Positions 1 to 7,760 of a stretch of DNA of 64,000 bases are shown here, piece by piece; position 1 is the stretch's first letter, and each line of letters begins with the position of its first letter. Below the pieces are notes generated by a model. That model had not been told where the DNA came from, made no database searches, and saw only the letters and a program-made list of their open reading frames with translations. The position numbers were made by a program, and so were the translations under genes. Origin of the DNA: Natrinema hispanicum (lineage in GTDB: Archaea > Halobacteriota > Halobacteria > Halobacteriales > Natrialbaceae); assembly GCF_004217335.1 (NCBI RefSeq), contig NZ_SHMP01000004.1:682001-746000 (forward strand), given 5' to 3'.

Positions 1-894
1 GTCTCCTGCAGGCGATAAACTAAACATTGCAACGAATACCCGCTGAATAGATTTTAGAAACCATGTCTGCATACTCATCCAAGTAGCAAACAAAATTCCG
101 AACACCAATATGAGACTAAGTTTGTCTGATTTATCGCGGGCAAGTATGCAAACAGTCGCGAAGGGTAAAAAAACCATCGCTTGTTGGGGATGATAGAAAA
201 GTAATGAAAGAAACGTTATAATGGCCAAAATAGTCCCTCGATCGGTTTTTTCAGTAAGTTTGAGGGCAGTATAAATTGGGAACGGAAGAAAGAGGAGTGC
301 GCTAGTGGTCGGGTTCGGCTGTAAGACCGGGAGCTTCACTGTTAGCAGTGGAGCAAGCGAACAAGCGATAAAGACGATAAGAATCGTTTTTTCCTCGCTA
401 TAGTATTGGCGAGGGATTATTATCATTCCTAAAATAAAACAGATTGCGAGCAATAAAAGTAGTAAGAGGAGCGTATGACTCGCCGATAGTCCGAGAACTT
501 GGCTGGTAAGAGCAGCGTAGTGGTGAAGTGCGGGATAAAACGTATCAAGTGGGCTGGCTGTTCCATTGAGTGTGCTAATTGTCCATCCGAGATGAGTGAG
601 CGAATCATGCTGACCAAGATAGCGGTACCCACGTATCCACGGAAGCAAGATGATTAGTGCGGTGAGCATAACAATGCCAGCTGCTGCAAGCGACTGTTTT
701 GGTCGAGTAGCGATGAGGCTGACCGTGACAAAAGCGAGAAACGCTAGTAGAATTAAGGCCCACGCTGTAAGTGGAGTTGCTTGGTAAATAGAAAGTTCGG
801 GCGGAGATCGGTGTTGGCGTGCAAGTAGGGTAGCGAATGCGGTGGTAGAGAGTCCAATGATGAGGATGACCTGAACAATTTTTTTCTGTTTCAT
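1..894 (-). CDS. Polytopic membrane protein, GT-C glycosyltransferase-like (3' end cut by window)
   Basis: I read an open frame from the ATG at 892-894 down to base 1 without a stop, giving 298 residues with the C-terminus outside the window. It begins MKQKKIVQVILIIGL and alternates hydrophobic helices with short loops, about eight membrane spans in the visible part. A loop near residue 95 reads GQHDSLTHLG and is followed by YPALHHY, an arrangement seen in haloarchaeal GT-C-type integral membrane glycosyltransferases and related surface-polysaccharide proteins. It lies upstream in direction from nothing else visible, but its neighbours on the same strand are a sulfatase-like protein and a flippase, which fits a surface glycan role. 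The substrate cannot be inferred. Base composition is AT-richer than most of the window. Confidence 0.6.
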   Translation of the reverse strand, partial: MKQKKIVQVILIIGLSTTAFATLLARQHRSPPELSIYQATPLTAWALILLAFLAFVTVSLIATRPKQSLAAAGIVMLTALIILLPWIRGYRYLGQHDSLTHLGWTISTLNGTASPLDTFYPALHHYAALTSQVLGLSASHTLLLLLLLLAICFILGMIIIPRQYYSEEKTILIVFIACSLAPLLTVKLPVLQPNPTTSALLFLPFPIYTALKLTEKTDRGTILAIITFLSLLFYHPQQAMVFLPFATVCILARDKSDKLSLILVFGILFATWMSMQTWFLKSIQRVFVAMFSLSPAGD

Positions 895-1072
895 TCTCTA
901 CAGATTTATATTTGTCTACGCTGGATCACTGATGTGGCAGTTCTTAGACTGGAACGGGTGCGCGGTATTGATGTCTTCATGCTAGATAGAATGTCAATCG
1001 CAAGGGGAATCATGTTTCTTTTGATGACGGTTCTAGCGTGCTTGGATATGTATACAGATGTTACAATCCACA

Positions 1073-2008
1073 CTACATAGTGTATCCAAGATCCGCTAGG
1101 TTTTGTTCCACCTGATCGAAATCAATCTCTTCCATACTATCCTCAGGCGAATCAGCAACTATGTCCTTTCGTTCGTCTCCTTCCAGAATGTGCCATGGGA
1201 CCTTAACAAGGTCTGTAAGGTAGTGTGCTTCCGGGTGACCATAGCGTTTGACCGGAATCGGATGACCTCGTTGACCGAATATTTCACCGTGGTCGGCGGT
1301 AATTACGGTGCGCCCTTTTAATTCATCAAGGAGAGAGTCAACCTCGTTAACCACTAGATTAAGATTCTCCTCATATGCCTGGATAACATCGTCTTGGGAG
1401 ACATCTGGAAGTTTGGTAACCCGTTCCAATTTTCCGGCTCCGCCATCAAAATCAGAGTCCCCCAAATATGGTTGATGTGGTTGCATAAAGTGGCCAATAA
1501 GCCGCTTATTTGGATACTCCTTTGCTGCTTCGCGAATGGCATCTGCAACTGTTTCCGGTTTCGAGGTTAAGCCGTTTGCTGCATCGCGTTCAACAAATCT
1601 AAAATCGTGCACAGAAGCATTGATATCGTCTTTTAGTTTTGCGAACCATCCGTTTGCTGAGATATACACTGTATCATAAAGCTGTTTATCAGAAAAATTC
1701 CCTCGTATAAATTCAGAACTGGTACTGGCACGAGAGGTTCGGCTTTCTAACTTCCCTGGTAACTGAGGTAATGCAATATCCTCGAATGTATCGAATCGAC
1801 ATGCATCAAAAATTAACAGGTTATCCCAATCTTCGCTGAAGACATCAATACCTCTCGGATTATATCGACATCCGTTCTTTTTTTGGGTGTATAATCTATT
1901 TATTTCAGAGAGTAATAATTGTGGATTTTTAACTCCTGCCAGTATCTGTTTCGAAGTGTACATATTTATACAATTAAGCAGACACCACTTAATGTCTTCG
2001 CTCTTCAA
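1073..2008 (-). CDS. Sulfatase-like (alkaline phosphatase superfamily) protein
   Basis: The 311-residue protein has the metal-binding layout of the alkaline phosphatase/sulfatase superfamily: LLIFDACRFD near residue 65, HFMQPHQPYL near residue 173, TADHGE near residue 238 and a GHP near 262. The sulfatase CxPxR formylglycine motif is absent, so I do not call it a sulfatase in the strict sense; a phosphodiesterase or phospho-transferase acting on surface glycans is as likely. No signal peptide or membrane helix is evident. It lies between the flippase gene and the GT-C-like gene on the same strand. It is clearly paralogous to the protein at 40874-41821 (shared D-x-C-R-[FY]-D, NKRLI-H-MQPH, DHG and GHP blocks), which also sits beside a flippase. 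Confidence 0.75.
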   Translation of the reverse strand: MKSEDIKWCLLNCINMYTSKQILAGVKNPQLLLSEINRLYTQKKNGCRYNPRGIDVFSEDWDNLLIFDACRFDTFEDIALPQLPGKLESRTSRASTSSEFIRGNFSDKQLYDTVYISANGWFAKLKDDINASVHDFRFVERDAANGLTSKPETVADAIREAAKEYPNKRLIGHFMQPHQPYLGDSDFDGGAGKLERVTKLPDVSQDDVIQAYEENLNLVVNEVDSLLDELKGRTVITADHGEIFGQRGHPIPVKRYGHPEAHYLTDLVKVPWHILEGDERKDIVADSPEDSMEEIDFDQVEQNLADLGYTM

Positions 2009-2014
2009 TAGGAG

Positions 2015-2500
2015 ATGGTGACACTGCTAGGTGATTTCGGCCCTCTAATAGGACTTAGTGTACTTCTGAAGGCATTGGTCTTTAGCTGCACAGCAAGAGC
2101 AGCTCGAGGACCAGCACGCCTCAAGCGATACAAAAACGCACATACACCGTCCAGTAAACAGAGTAGTGCAGGTGGACCATCTGGGAACGACGATAGTGAC
2201 GAAGAATAGAAAGAAAACCAGGAAGACAACACTGCGACGCTGGCACCGCCAGCGACTCATCGCTTGGACGTACATCCGTTCTAGTTTCGCAGAACGTACT
2301 GTCGTCTGATTGAATATCATTGGAACTACTGGCGAGAAAAATTCGGTGGAAGATGTGACCTACAACCCCGGATTCGGTGATTGGATCTGATTCAAAGAAC
2401 TTCCATCTGAGGCACTGATGGGATGAAAGCCTGCTAAGTTCCCACGCATGGATGAAAGACTGGGGTGGCAAAGGCTGACAACTAGACAGCGCACTTAGTA
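2015..2500 (+). pseudogene. Decayed IS66-family transposase N-terminal fragment
   Basis: Around 2100-2210 the plus strand encodes RLKRYKNAHTPSSKQ, then a Gly/Ser/Asp/Glu stretch, which resembles the start of haloarchaeal IS66-family transposases. A stop follows at about 2207; in another frame KPGRQHCDAGT continues the resemblance. The frame is broken again before 2320 and nothing recognisable remains to 2500. No inverted repeats were identified. This fills the gap between the sulfatase-like gene and the flippase gene. The identification rests on recalled family motifs and is moderate. Confidence 0.4.
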
Positions 2501-2520
2501 CCCTTCCATCCCATCAGTGA

Positions 2521-3993
2521 CTATGTGAGAGTTGAAACAACTTTTCTAACATTCACTAATCCTAAAATTTGGATAAGGAGTATCCAGATTAGACCACCAA
2601 GAAAAATTGAGATAAATAATGATATTACACCTAAAGAAAAGTTGAGAATACCATATACGGGAATAGATATTGCTATTGCAATCCCGATAGAATAAAGTAG
2701 ATTACGGAGTATAAATCCAAATCTTAACGATAATTCAAGATTTATTATATATACATTCGCAAGCGTATATAACGAGTGTGTAATAACTGTAGCGATAGCA
2801 GCACCCACGATCCCAATCAAAGGAATCAAAATAATGTTGAGTAGTACGTTCAATACTGCCGTAATAAGTTGAATTATTGCACGTGACCTCGCTCGCCCGA
2901 GATAATCAAGGCTCGTATTGGTTAGTTCTGTGACTGACTCTAAAACAATATATAGTGAAAATACATGTAGTATCGGGACTGCACCAAGGTATTCGCTACC
3001 GAAAACAAGCTCTATTAGTGGTTCAGCAATAAGTATGACTCCTGCACTTATTGGAATATATAGTAAGAGCCCATAAGATAGAGAAGTTTCATAAATACGT
3101 GCCGCAGTATCTGAATCTCCATTAGCCTTCTGCGAACCATACATAGGTGATAGAGTAAAACCTAGCGAAGCCATCGGCATTTTAATAAATTGGACTATTT
3201 GTCTTCCAGCTGTATAGAAGGCTACTGCACTTGGATTGAGAAAGAATCCAATTAATACCATATCAATTCGCTTGTCAAGTACAGTTGCAGTATTTGTTGC
3301 GGTTAATGGAATTGCATATTTGATAATACGCCGTCTGAGATCTGGCTCTCTTGGATTTTTTTCAAATCCGCGATAAAATGAGATATATATGAATAATAAC
3401 CCTCCGGTAGATACGAGAGCTGCACTTATGATATATCCCAAAAGAGCACCTATAACGTCGTAACCTAGCAAAACAAAACCGACTGCGAGAAAAAGTCGAC
3501 AGGTTCGATCGGCGGCATGAACCGTAGAAGATAGCTCTACTCTCTCGAACCCTTGTAAAATAAAACGAACATATGAGAGAAGAGAGCTAAAGCCAATAAA
3601 AAGTGCTCCAAGCGCTAGAAATGGACTTAATTCAGGTCTACCAATGAGTTCGGCAATATGTTCTTTACCAATGAAGAGAACAAATCCAGTGAGGAGTATA
3701 GTTAGGGCATTAAGTAGGAAAGAGGTTTTGAGAATATAGGGAATTTGATCTGCATCCGTTTCTCTGTATTCTGCTAGGTACCGACTAGCGGATCGTGCGA
3801 TTCCAAGTTTGCTGAATAGCTTGACTATCCCGTATATTGAGATTGCTAAAAAAAGCAAACCATATGAGTCCGGCTCTAACAAACGCGCGAGTAGAACTGT
3901 CAAAATAGAACTTGAAATAGTTGCAATAACCCGACCTGAGAATTCGGCTTTAAATTGATCAGCTAACTTTGACGCTAGACGCATTATGTACAA
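2521..3993 (-). CDS. Wzx-type polysaccharide flippase (MOP/PST family)
   Basis: A 490-residue membrane protein with about 14 predicted helices. The N-terminal part (SGRVIATISSSILTVLLARL, then EPDSYGLL) is the usual opening of polysaccharide transport proteins of the MOP superfamily, and ALGRARSR-like and IPLIGIVGAAIAT segments near residues 365-400 match the C-terminal half. It would flip lipid-linked saccharides across the cytoplasmic membrane. The start could be either Met1 or Met4 (MYIMRLASK). It is a paralogue of the flippase at 41960-43480, and both lie next to sulfatase-like genes. The gene is AT-richer than the genes from 5 kb onward, a hint of a variable surface locus. Confidence 0.85.
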   Translation of the reverse strand: MYIMRLASKLADQFKAEFSGRVIATISSSILTVLLARLLEPDSYGLLFLAISIYGIVKLFSKLGIARSASRYLAEYRETDADQIPYILKTSFLLNALTILLTGFVLFIGKEHIAELIGRPELSPFLALGALFIGFSSLLSYVRFILQGFERVELSSTVHAADRTCRLFLAVGFVLLGYDVIGALLGYIISAALVSTGGLLFIYISFYRGFEKNPREPDLRRRIIKYAIPLTATNTATVLDKRIDMVLIGFFLNPSAVAFYTAGRQIVQFIKMPMASLGFTLSPMYGSQKANGDSDTAARIYETSLSYGLLLYIPISAGVILIAEPLIELVFGSEYLGAVPILHVFSLYIVLESVTELTNTSLDYLGRARSRAIIQLITAVLNVLLNIILIPLIGIVGAAIATVITHSLYTLANVYIINLELSLRFGFILRNLLYSIGIAIAISIPVYGILNFSLGVISLFISIFLGGLIWILLIQILGLVNVRKVVSTLT

Positions 3994-4129
3994 CTGTAGT
4001 TGATGGGTAGTTTAATCTACTGGTTTTCGGGATATTAGTTGGTATAGCCACTACGTAAAAAATAGTAGTCTCAATGGTGCAGTAGCAAAACAGAACGGCC
4101 GTGAATCGTTATGCATAAGATCACTCACG

Positions 4130-4207
4130 TCAACCTCTCTCGAGGTACGCAACTCCCCAATCAGTAACCCTGTAGTAGCCGCGTTTCTCGTCGGTCTTTT
4201 TGAGTAG
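4130..4207 (-). pseudogene. C-terminal fragment of a winged-helix regulator
   Basis: The minus strand ends with LLKKTDEKRGYYRVTDWGV and then AYLERG before a stop at 4130. This is the wing and last strand of the small MarR/PadR-like winged-helix proteins common in haloarchaeal plasmids and proviruses. Upstream on the same strand the sequence turns into the antisense of a decayed coiled-coil gene, so only about 25 codons remain. Confidence 0.4.
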
Positions 4208-4214
4208 TCGAGCG

Positions 4215-4740
4215 TCCAAAACCGATGGGGCGCATCGACCGAGACCGACAGAGATGCGACCCTGAGCGACGACTCGCAGACGATCCGAGCGGGCCTCGAG
4301 ACCCTCAACGAACTTGCCCGGACGCTGTTTGAGGAGACCTAGCCGCCGCACCTGAGCACGCTCGAGGGACCTGACGACAATACCGGAAGTGATCTGGATG
4401 AGTGACGCCCTCAAGCCCCGACTCACCACCCTTGTCGATCGCGTCGACCGACTCGAGCTGCAACTCGAGCGCAAGGACGAGCATATCGATACGCTCGAGG
4501 CTCGACTCGAGGAGCACGACAATCGACTCGAGCACCACGAATTCGAAACCGATCGCTTAGAAGCCATCGTCGAGGTCACCCACAAAACGCATGGGCGCGA
4601 ACAAGGCCCGGATCAAGGGACTACAAATCCGCAGACTCAAGAAGAGAGCCCACCTCCAGACAGACACCGTCGCCCCTCACGAGATCCATATCGTCGGCGA
4701 TCATCTTGAGAATTTCACCAACGCCTACGGATAACGCTGA
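4215..4740 (+). pseudogene. Decayed third copy of the cassette coiled-coil gene
   Basis: On the plus strand three frame segments line up with the intact coiled-coil protein at 5149-6066: DDSQTIRAGLETLNELARTL (about 4240-4330), then LVDRVDRLELQLERKDEHI and following heptads (about 4425-4570), then after a frame change RIKGLQIRRLKKRAH and HEIHIVGDHLENFTNAYG (about 4610-4733). The last part matches RIEELQARELEKGAH and HEIDVDGDCLERITKDDG of the intact copy. The DNA-binding-like C-terminal half is missing. The fragment lies in opposite orientation to cassette copy A. Confidence 0.5.
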
Positions 4741-4970
4741 CCACAGACACATCACACCACTCGAGAGTCCTCACTCTCTGCGATACGCCATAACACCACC
4801 AGTGCTGCTGTAGGACAGATCAGTTACTCGTGAATCTCTCGCCTGTGCTGTCGTCGCCAGTCCCGACTCGAGACGATCCAGTGGTTCATTCAAGAGCACG
4901 AATTGTTACCAGAAGCATCTAATATTCATTTAGGAGGGTTCGACCATCTTCTCTTCATTCCGTTAATCAC
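4741..4970. other. Gene-free spacer
   Basis: No coding frame or structural RNA can be supported here. It separates the decayed coiled-coil fragment from the conserved 3' tail of cassette copy A. Confidence 0.4.
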
Positions 4971-5148
4971 TGTGGACAGTTGTCGTCTCCAGTATCGATA
5001 CTCGAGGCCGTACTCGGAAGTGACCGCCGAAGACCGCTCGAGAGACCCACCTATAGCTAACCAACCACCAAACTAACCGCCTGCGTGATATGTGGGCGCT
5101 GTGTGCTGAGAGATTGATCCTCTCTCGAGGGTGTATTCTACCGGATGT
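4971..5148. repeat. Conserved 3' non-coding tail of cassette copy A
   Basis: This segment downstream of the coiled-coil gene is alignable with 34160-34338 downstream of the same gene in copy B. Shared blocks include TGTGGACA-[AG]-TGTCGTCT, CCGAAGAC-[CT]-GCTCGAGAG, ATAGCTAACCAACCACC, a short spacer, then ACCGC-[CT]-TGCGTGAT and ATCCTCTCTCGAGGGTGT. The middle holds tandem AACCAACC-like units. No frame is conserved, so the selection looks non-coding: a 3' UTR, a terminator, a partition or replication site, or an attachment region. Confidence 0.55.
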
Positions 5149-6066
5149 CTATGGGTGACTGTGGACGCCAGCTGTCTCCGGGGCCTGTTTTAGTTCACTC
5201 GAGCCAGATGTCTCACCGGGGATCTCTGCATCGGTGGGGAGTATCAACCGCCGTTCGGTGTACTCGAGACCGTTCTTTCGCTCGGTCCGTTTGCGAACCG
5301 CAACACGATGATTCGACAGGTCGAGCATGGCGTCTATCGTCCGGGAGACGAGCTTCTTTGCGTATGTCTCGCTTGTCCCTGGCTCTTGCCGGCGAATCCA
5401 GTGTTTCAGGTCACTCGCTTTGACGCACTCTGCGATATCCTTACAGCCGGATTCCCATGGGGTGTCGCCAACGCTCGAGTCAGTACGTGCTTTCCACAGC
5501 TTTGCGGCAAGCCGTGTCGGAAGAGCATTCGCCGTCGAACGAAGCATTTCCCCGTCCATCTGCGCGAGTTGCTGGATCGGAAGCAGGTCACCGTGGGCGA
5601 GTGCAACGCTACCACCACGTTCAAGCGGATCTTCCGATTGAGGAAGTCGATAGTAAGTGTGACCGTCGTCTTTCGTGATCCGTTCGAGACAGTCACCATC
5701 GACATCGATCTCGTGATGATCGACGGTCTCCGTGAGGAGATGAGCACCCTTCTCGAGTTCGCGGGCCTGAAGTTCCTCGATACGCTGTTTGTTCGCTCCT
5801 GATCGCTTACGCGCAGCATCTGTGAGTGCGTCAAGCCGAGTAGTCGCTTGCTCACAGTCTTCGAGACGGTCGTGAAGTCGGTCGTTCCTCTCTTGCAAGT
5901 CCGCCTTCTCGTCTTCAAGTCTCTCGAGTTTGTCTTGGGTCTGTTCGAGATCGCCTTCGAGCGTGTCGACGCGTTCGGTGAGTTGTCTGTTCTGCTCACA
6001 GAGGTCGTCAATCACTTCTACAAGGGTGTCGGGAGTGATCCCACCGTGTTCTGAGAGCTCACACAT
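5149..6066 (-). CDS. Cassette A coiled-coil protein with DNA-binding-like C-terminal domain
   Basis: I start it at the ATG 6064-6066 (MCELSEHGG), overlapping the end of the 79-residue gene; the longer upstream frame only shadows that gene. The 305-residue product has a heptad-rich coiled coil at about residues 15-85 (LTERVDTLEGDLEQTQDKLE), a linker ending in HHEIDVDGDCLERI, and a C-terminal domain with SDLKHWIRRQEPGTSETYAK followed by LVSRTIDAMLDLSNHRV, which reads as a helical DNA-binding region with a basic wing. I recall similar proteins of unknown function on haloarchaeal plasmids and proviruses. It is the last gene of a four-gene overlapping operon. A nucleoprotein, partition or replication role is inference. 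The split homologue is at 34339-36719. Confidence 0.75.
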   Translation of the reverse strand: MCELSEHGGITPDTLVEVIDDLCEQNRQLTERVDTLEGDLEQTQDKLERLEDEKADLQERNDRLHDRLEDCEQATTRLDALTDAARKRSGANKQRIEELQARELEKGAHLLTETVDHHEIDVDGDCLERITKDDGHTYYRLPQSEDPLERGGSVALAHGDLLPIQQLAQMDGEMLRSTANALPTRLAAKLWKARTDSSVGDTPWESGCKDIAECVKASDLKHWIRRQEPGTSETYAKKLVSRTIDAMLDLSNHRVAVRKRTERKNGLEYTERRLILPTDAEIPGETSGSSELKQAPETAGVHSHP

Positions 6067-6298
6067 CGCCCTCACCTCCTTCGAAATAGGTTCGAGCGTG
6101 GGGTAGTGAAGTCCCCTCTCCGTCGTCACTGACAAACGAAAGTTCCTCGAGATACTCGAAACCAACCTCTCGCCATTGAGATTCGCATAGTTCGAACTCG
6201 ATGCGCGCCCATGCGTACTCGCCGTCGGGTTGTGGCTCAAAGACGAGCTTTCGCATTGGGCCATGCACAGGCGTCCACTGAAGGGAAAGTTCGTCCAT
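6059..6298 (-). CDS. Cassette A 79-residue protein, unknown function
   Basis: The small acidic protein (MDELSLQWTPVHGPMRKLVF) has no membrane segment or known motif. It is conserved at 36712-36951 with the same length and most residues unchanged, including ARIEFELCESQW and SFVSDD, which shows selection at protein level. Its stop overlaps the ATG of the coiled-coil gene and its own ATG overlaps the stop of the 37-codon gene, so translation is probably coupled. Function not recognised. Confidence 0.7.
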   Translation of the reverse strand: MDELSLQWTPVHGPMRKLVFEPQPDGEYAWARIEFELCESQWREVGFEYLEELSFVSDDGEGTSLPHARTYFEGGEGDV

Positions 6299-6411
6299 TA
6301 TCGAACCTCCTTAGCCTGCTCGAGAAGTTCACAATAGGCGCGCTCGAGATCACCCGGCGTAATCGGATGCTCGAGTTCGAGTGTAATTGTGACTCGGTTC
6401 TCATCGGTCAT
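6298..6411 (-). CDS. Cassette A 37-residue protein
   Basis: A very short gene fitting exactly between its neighbours: its ATG (6409-6411) overlaps the TGA of the 122-residue gene, and its TAA (6298-6300) overlaps the ATG of the 79-residue gene. The product starts MTDENRVTITLELEHPITPG and contains DLERAYCELLEQA. Copy B has the same gene (36951-37064) with conservative changes only. A beta-strand plus helix could form a small dimerisation or DNA-contact unit, but no family is recognised. Confidence 0.65.
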   Translation of the reverse strand: MTDENRVTITLELEHPITPGDLERAYCELLEQAKEVR

Positions 6412-6776
6412 CGCCGATCACCCTCGTGCATCTTGGCGAAGATCGCCGTGACATCGATGTGGACCGGACGGTCTGTCCAGCCTCTGACCGAGTCAACGTA
6501 CGCGATCCATCTATCGCGATCCTCGTCTCGCTCGAGTTCTTCGATATGGTCGGCTTCACCGCGGACACGAAACCAGTACACTCCCGCATTCTCGGGAAGA
6601 AATCGCTCAGCACGGTCTGGCGTCACGTAGACGGTATTCGTGGCCTCATCGACGTGGTGGTGAAAGCCTTCGCCGTCCTTTCCGAGGTAACCGTAGTAGC
6701 TTCCCGATTGCTCGAGAATGATGATGTCTTGCTGTCCATCCGAAACGTCTACTGTAGTAGATGTCGTAGTTGCCAT
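6408..6776 (-). CDS. Cassette A first operon gene, unknown 122-residue protein
   Basis: I place the start at ATG 6774-6776 (MATTTSTTVD) because GGAG lies about 8 bases upstream; a GTG at 6794 would put coding inside the conserved leader hairpins. The core reads ILEQSGSYYGYLGKDGEGF, then HHHVDEATNTVYVTP and YWFRVRGEADHIEELE, ending WTDRPVHIDVTAIFAKM. The same core is almost unchanged at 37061-37432 while the N-terminal 25 residues differ. Soluble, beta-rich, no recognised family. It leads a four-gene overlapping operon divergent from the winged-helix gene. Confidence 0.7.
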   Translation of the reverse strand: MATTTSTTVDVSDGQQDIIILEQSGSYYGYLGKDGEGFHHHVDEATNTVYVTPDRAERFLPENAGVYWFRVRGEADHIEELERDEDRDRWIAYVDSVRGWTDRPVHIDVTAIFAKMHEGDRR

Positions 6777-6840
6777 TGCTGGTAGCTCCAGCACGGGGTC
6801 GGTGCCTGAAACACCGGCCTCAATTCCTACTGAGGCATCC
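6777..6840 (-). promoter_or_regulatory. Two-hairpin 5' leader of cassette A operon
   Basis: Between the promoter area and the first operon gene lie stem GCCTCA/TGAGGC (6817-6822 with 6831-6836) and stem CGGTG/CACCG (6800-6804 with 6812-6816). Copy B keeps both stems but has different loop sequences and loop lengths. A third pairing, CAGgCAC with GTGCTG next to the GGAG ribosome site, would exclude the second stem. That pattern suggests a structured RNA leader controlling translation; the mechanism is inference. Confidence 0.5.
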
Positions 6841-6880
6841 CGTACTTGCTATCTAATAGGAAGGCGTCTACCTTAGCTTT

Positions 6881-6895
6881 TGTGCAATATGCACA
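6881..6895. promoter_or_regulatory. Palindromic operator candidate, cassette A
   Basis: TGTGCAATATGCACA is a perfect palindrome of two 6-base half-sites with a 3-base centre. A further TGCACA half-site preceded by ATA overlaps the start of the winged-helix gene at 6948-6953. Its place in the divergent intergenic region makes it the likely binding site of the adjacent winged-helix protein. Confidence 0.5.
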
Positions 6896-6946
6896 TGCTT
6901 ATGTGGTGTTCTTAGCAACAGTTCTAAATGCGTATTAGTGGAATAT

Positions 6947-7198
6947 ATGCACATGGCGGCTACACAAGAGAACAAATCAATGGATCCTGACGATCTTAGA
7001 CCCGCTGACGAGGCAATCCTCAACGAATTAAAGGGCGGTCGAGTAACAAAGGGTGCATTAGTAGACTGGACCGGCTATTCGAGAAATACCGTTTACAATC
7101 GTCTTGAAGTCCTTGAAGCCGCTGGCTATGTCAAATGTGTCCATGATGGTACTCGGCTGTTCGAGCTTGTCGATGATCCTCGAAATGGGAATGAGTGA
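6947..7198 (+). CDS. Cassette A winged-helix transcriptional regulator
   Basis: An 83-residue protein (ATG 6947; ATG 6953 and GTG 6938 are alternatives) with a single winged helix: LRPADEAILNELKGGRVTKG, then ALVDWTGYSRNTVYNRLEVL as the recognition helix region and a short wing ending in ELVDDPRNGNE. The C-terminal ELVDDPR is shared with the copy B regulator at 37564-37836. Such proteins are common as repressors in haloarchaeal proviruses and plasmids. It is divergent from the four-gene operon, and the intergenic region carries a perfect palindrome and half-sites, so autorepression and repression of the operon are likely. The start codon overlaps a half-site. Confidence 0.75.
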   Translation: MHMAATQENKSMDPDDLRPADEAILNELKGGRVTKGALVDWTGYSRNTVYNRLEVLEAAGYVKCVHDGTRLFELVDDPRNGNE

Positions 7199-7613
7199 CA
7201 TCTGTAATAACAATGTCACCGCGATAGATTCCGAATCCTCATCCATTAGTCCAGTCAGTCCTCGTCGAGATGGGCGGATTCTATCTCGACGGCGGTGACG
7301 GTTACGGCTTGTTCGCGCACTCGGCCCCGAGATAGATTCAACCTCGATCATCGACTTCGTTGATTCGCGGGTTGTTCGGATCAACTTTCATAGTGGTATC
7401 TTCTACGACTCACTGCCGAATGAACTCCGCCAATTATCACCCACCGACTCTTCGAGGCTCAGATTTCGTCTATTTGAACACGGTCGAGCAACGAGAATCT
7501 CGCCAATCTCAGAACAGCTATTTTGACCGCCCTCTCAGATAGCGGAACAGCCAGCTATTCGGAAACTATTATGTCGGTTCAGCTATGAGTGAGTTGCTCA
7601 GGGGAGATATCAG
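7199..7613 (+). other. Degenerate region, possible gene relic
   Basis: Plus-strand codons from about 7300 to 7530 read DFVDSRVVRINFHSGIFYDS, then LPNELRQL, with gene-like codon use but no start and a stop at about 7527. I do not recognise the product. The rest shows no gene. It may be the 3' remnant of a protein lost when the accessory region was remodelled. Confidence 0.25.
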
Positions 7614-7760
7614 ATGCTCGAGAAAGAAACAATCGAGAGCGATCGTGCGTGGGAAATCTATTGCAACCGCGGGACAATCTGTCCAGAATACGCCGCTGAA
7701 ATAACCGAACGTCGACAACTTTGTCAAGAATGGGCTGCTGCCGGTGAGCCACTTAGGTGA
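7614..7760 (+). CDS. Small 48-residue hypothetical protein
   Basis: An ATG at 7614 opens a 48-codon frame (MLEKETIESDRAWEIYCNRG and onwards to EWAAAGEPLR). It has an acidic, haloarchaeal composition and two cysteines beside charged helices, but only two, so a complete zinc site is not present. No ribosome site is obvious. It could be a real small protein or the end of the decayed gene before it. Confidence 0.35.
   Translation: MLEKETIESDRAWEIYCNRGTICPEYAAEITERRQLCQEWAAAGEPLR

Noticed and set aside
4250..4320. Antisense arginine/serine-rich frames at 4130-4585 as a real gene
   Set aside because: Only the last 25 codons look like a winged helix; the rest is antisense to the coiled-coil relic.
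5149..6264. 371-residue version of the cassette A coiled-coil protein
   Set aside because: The first 66 residues are a shadow of the 79-residue gene, which is conserved in copy B; the ATG at 6066 fits the overlap pattern.
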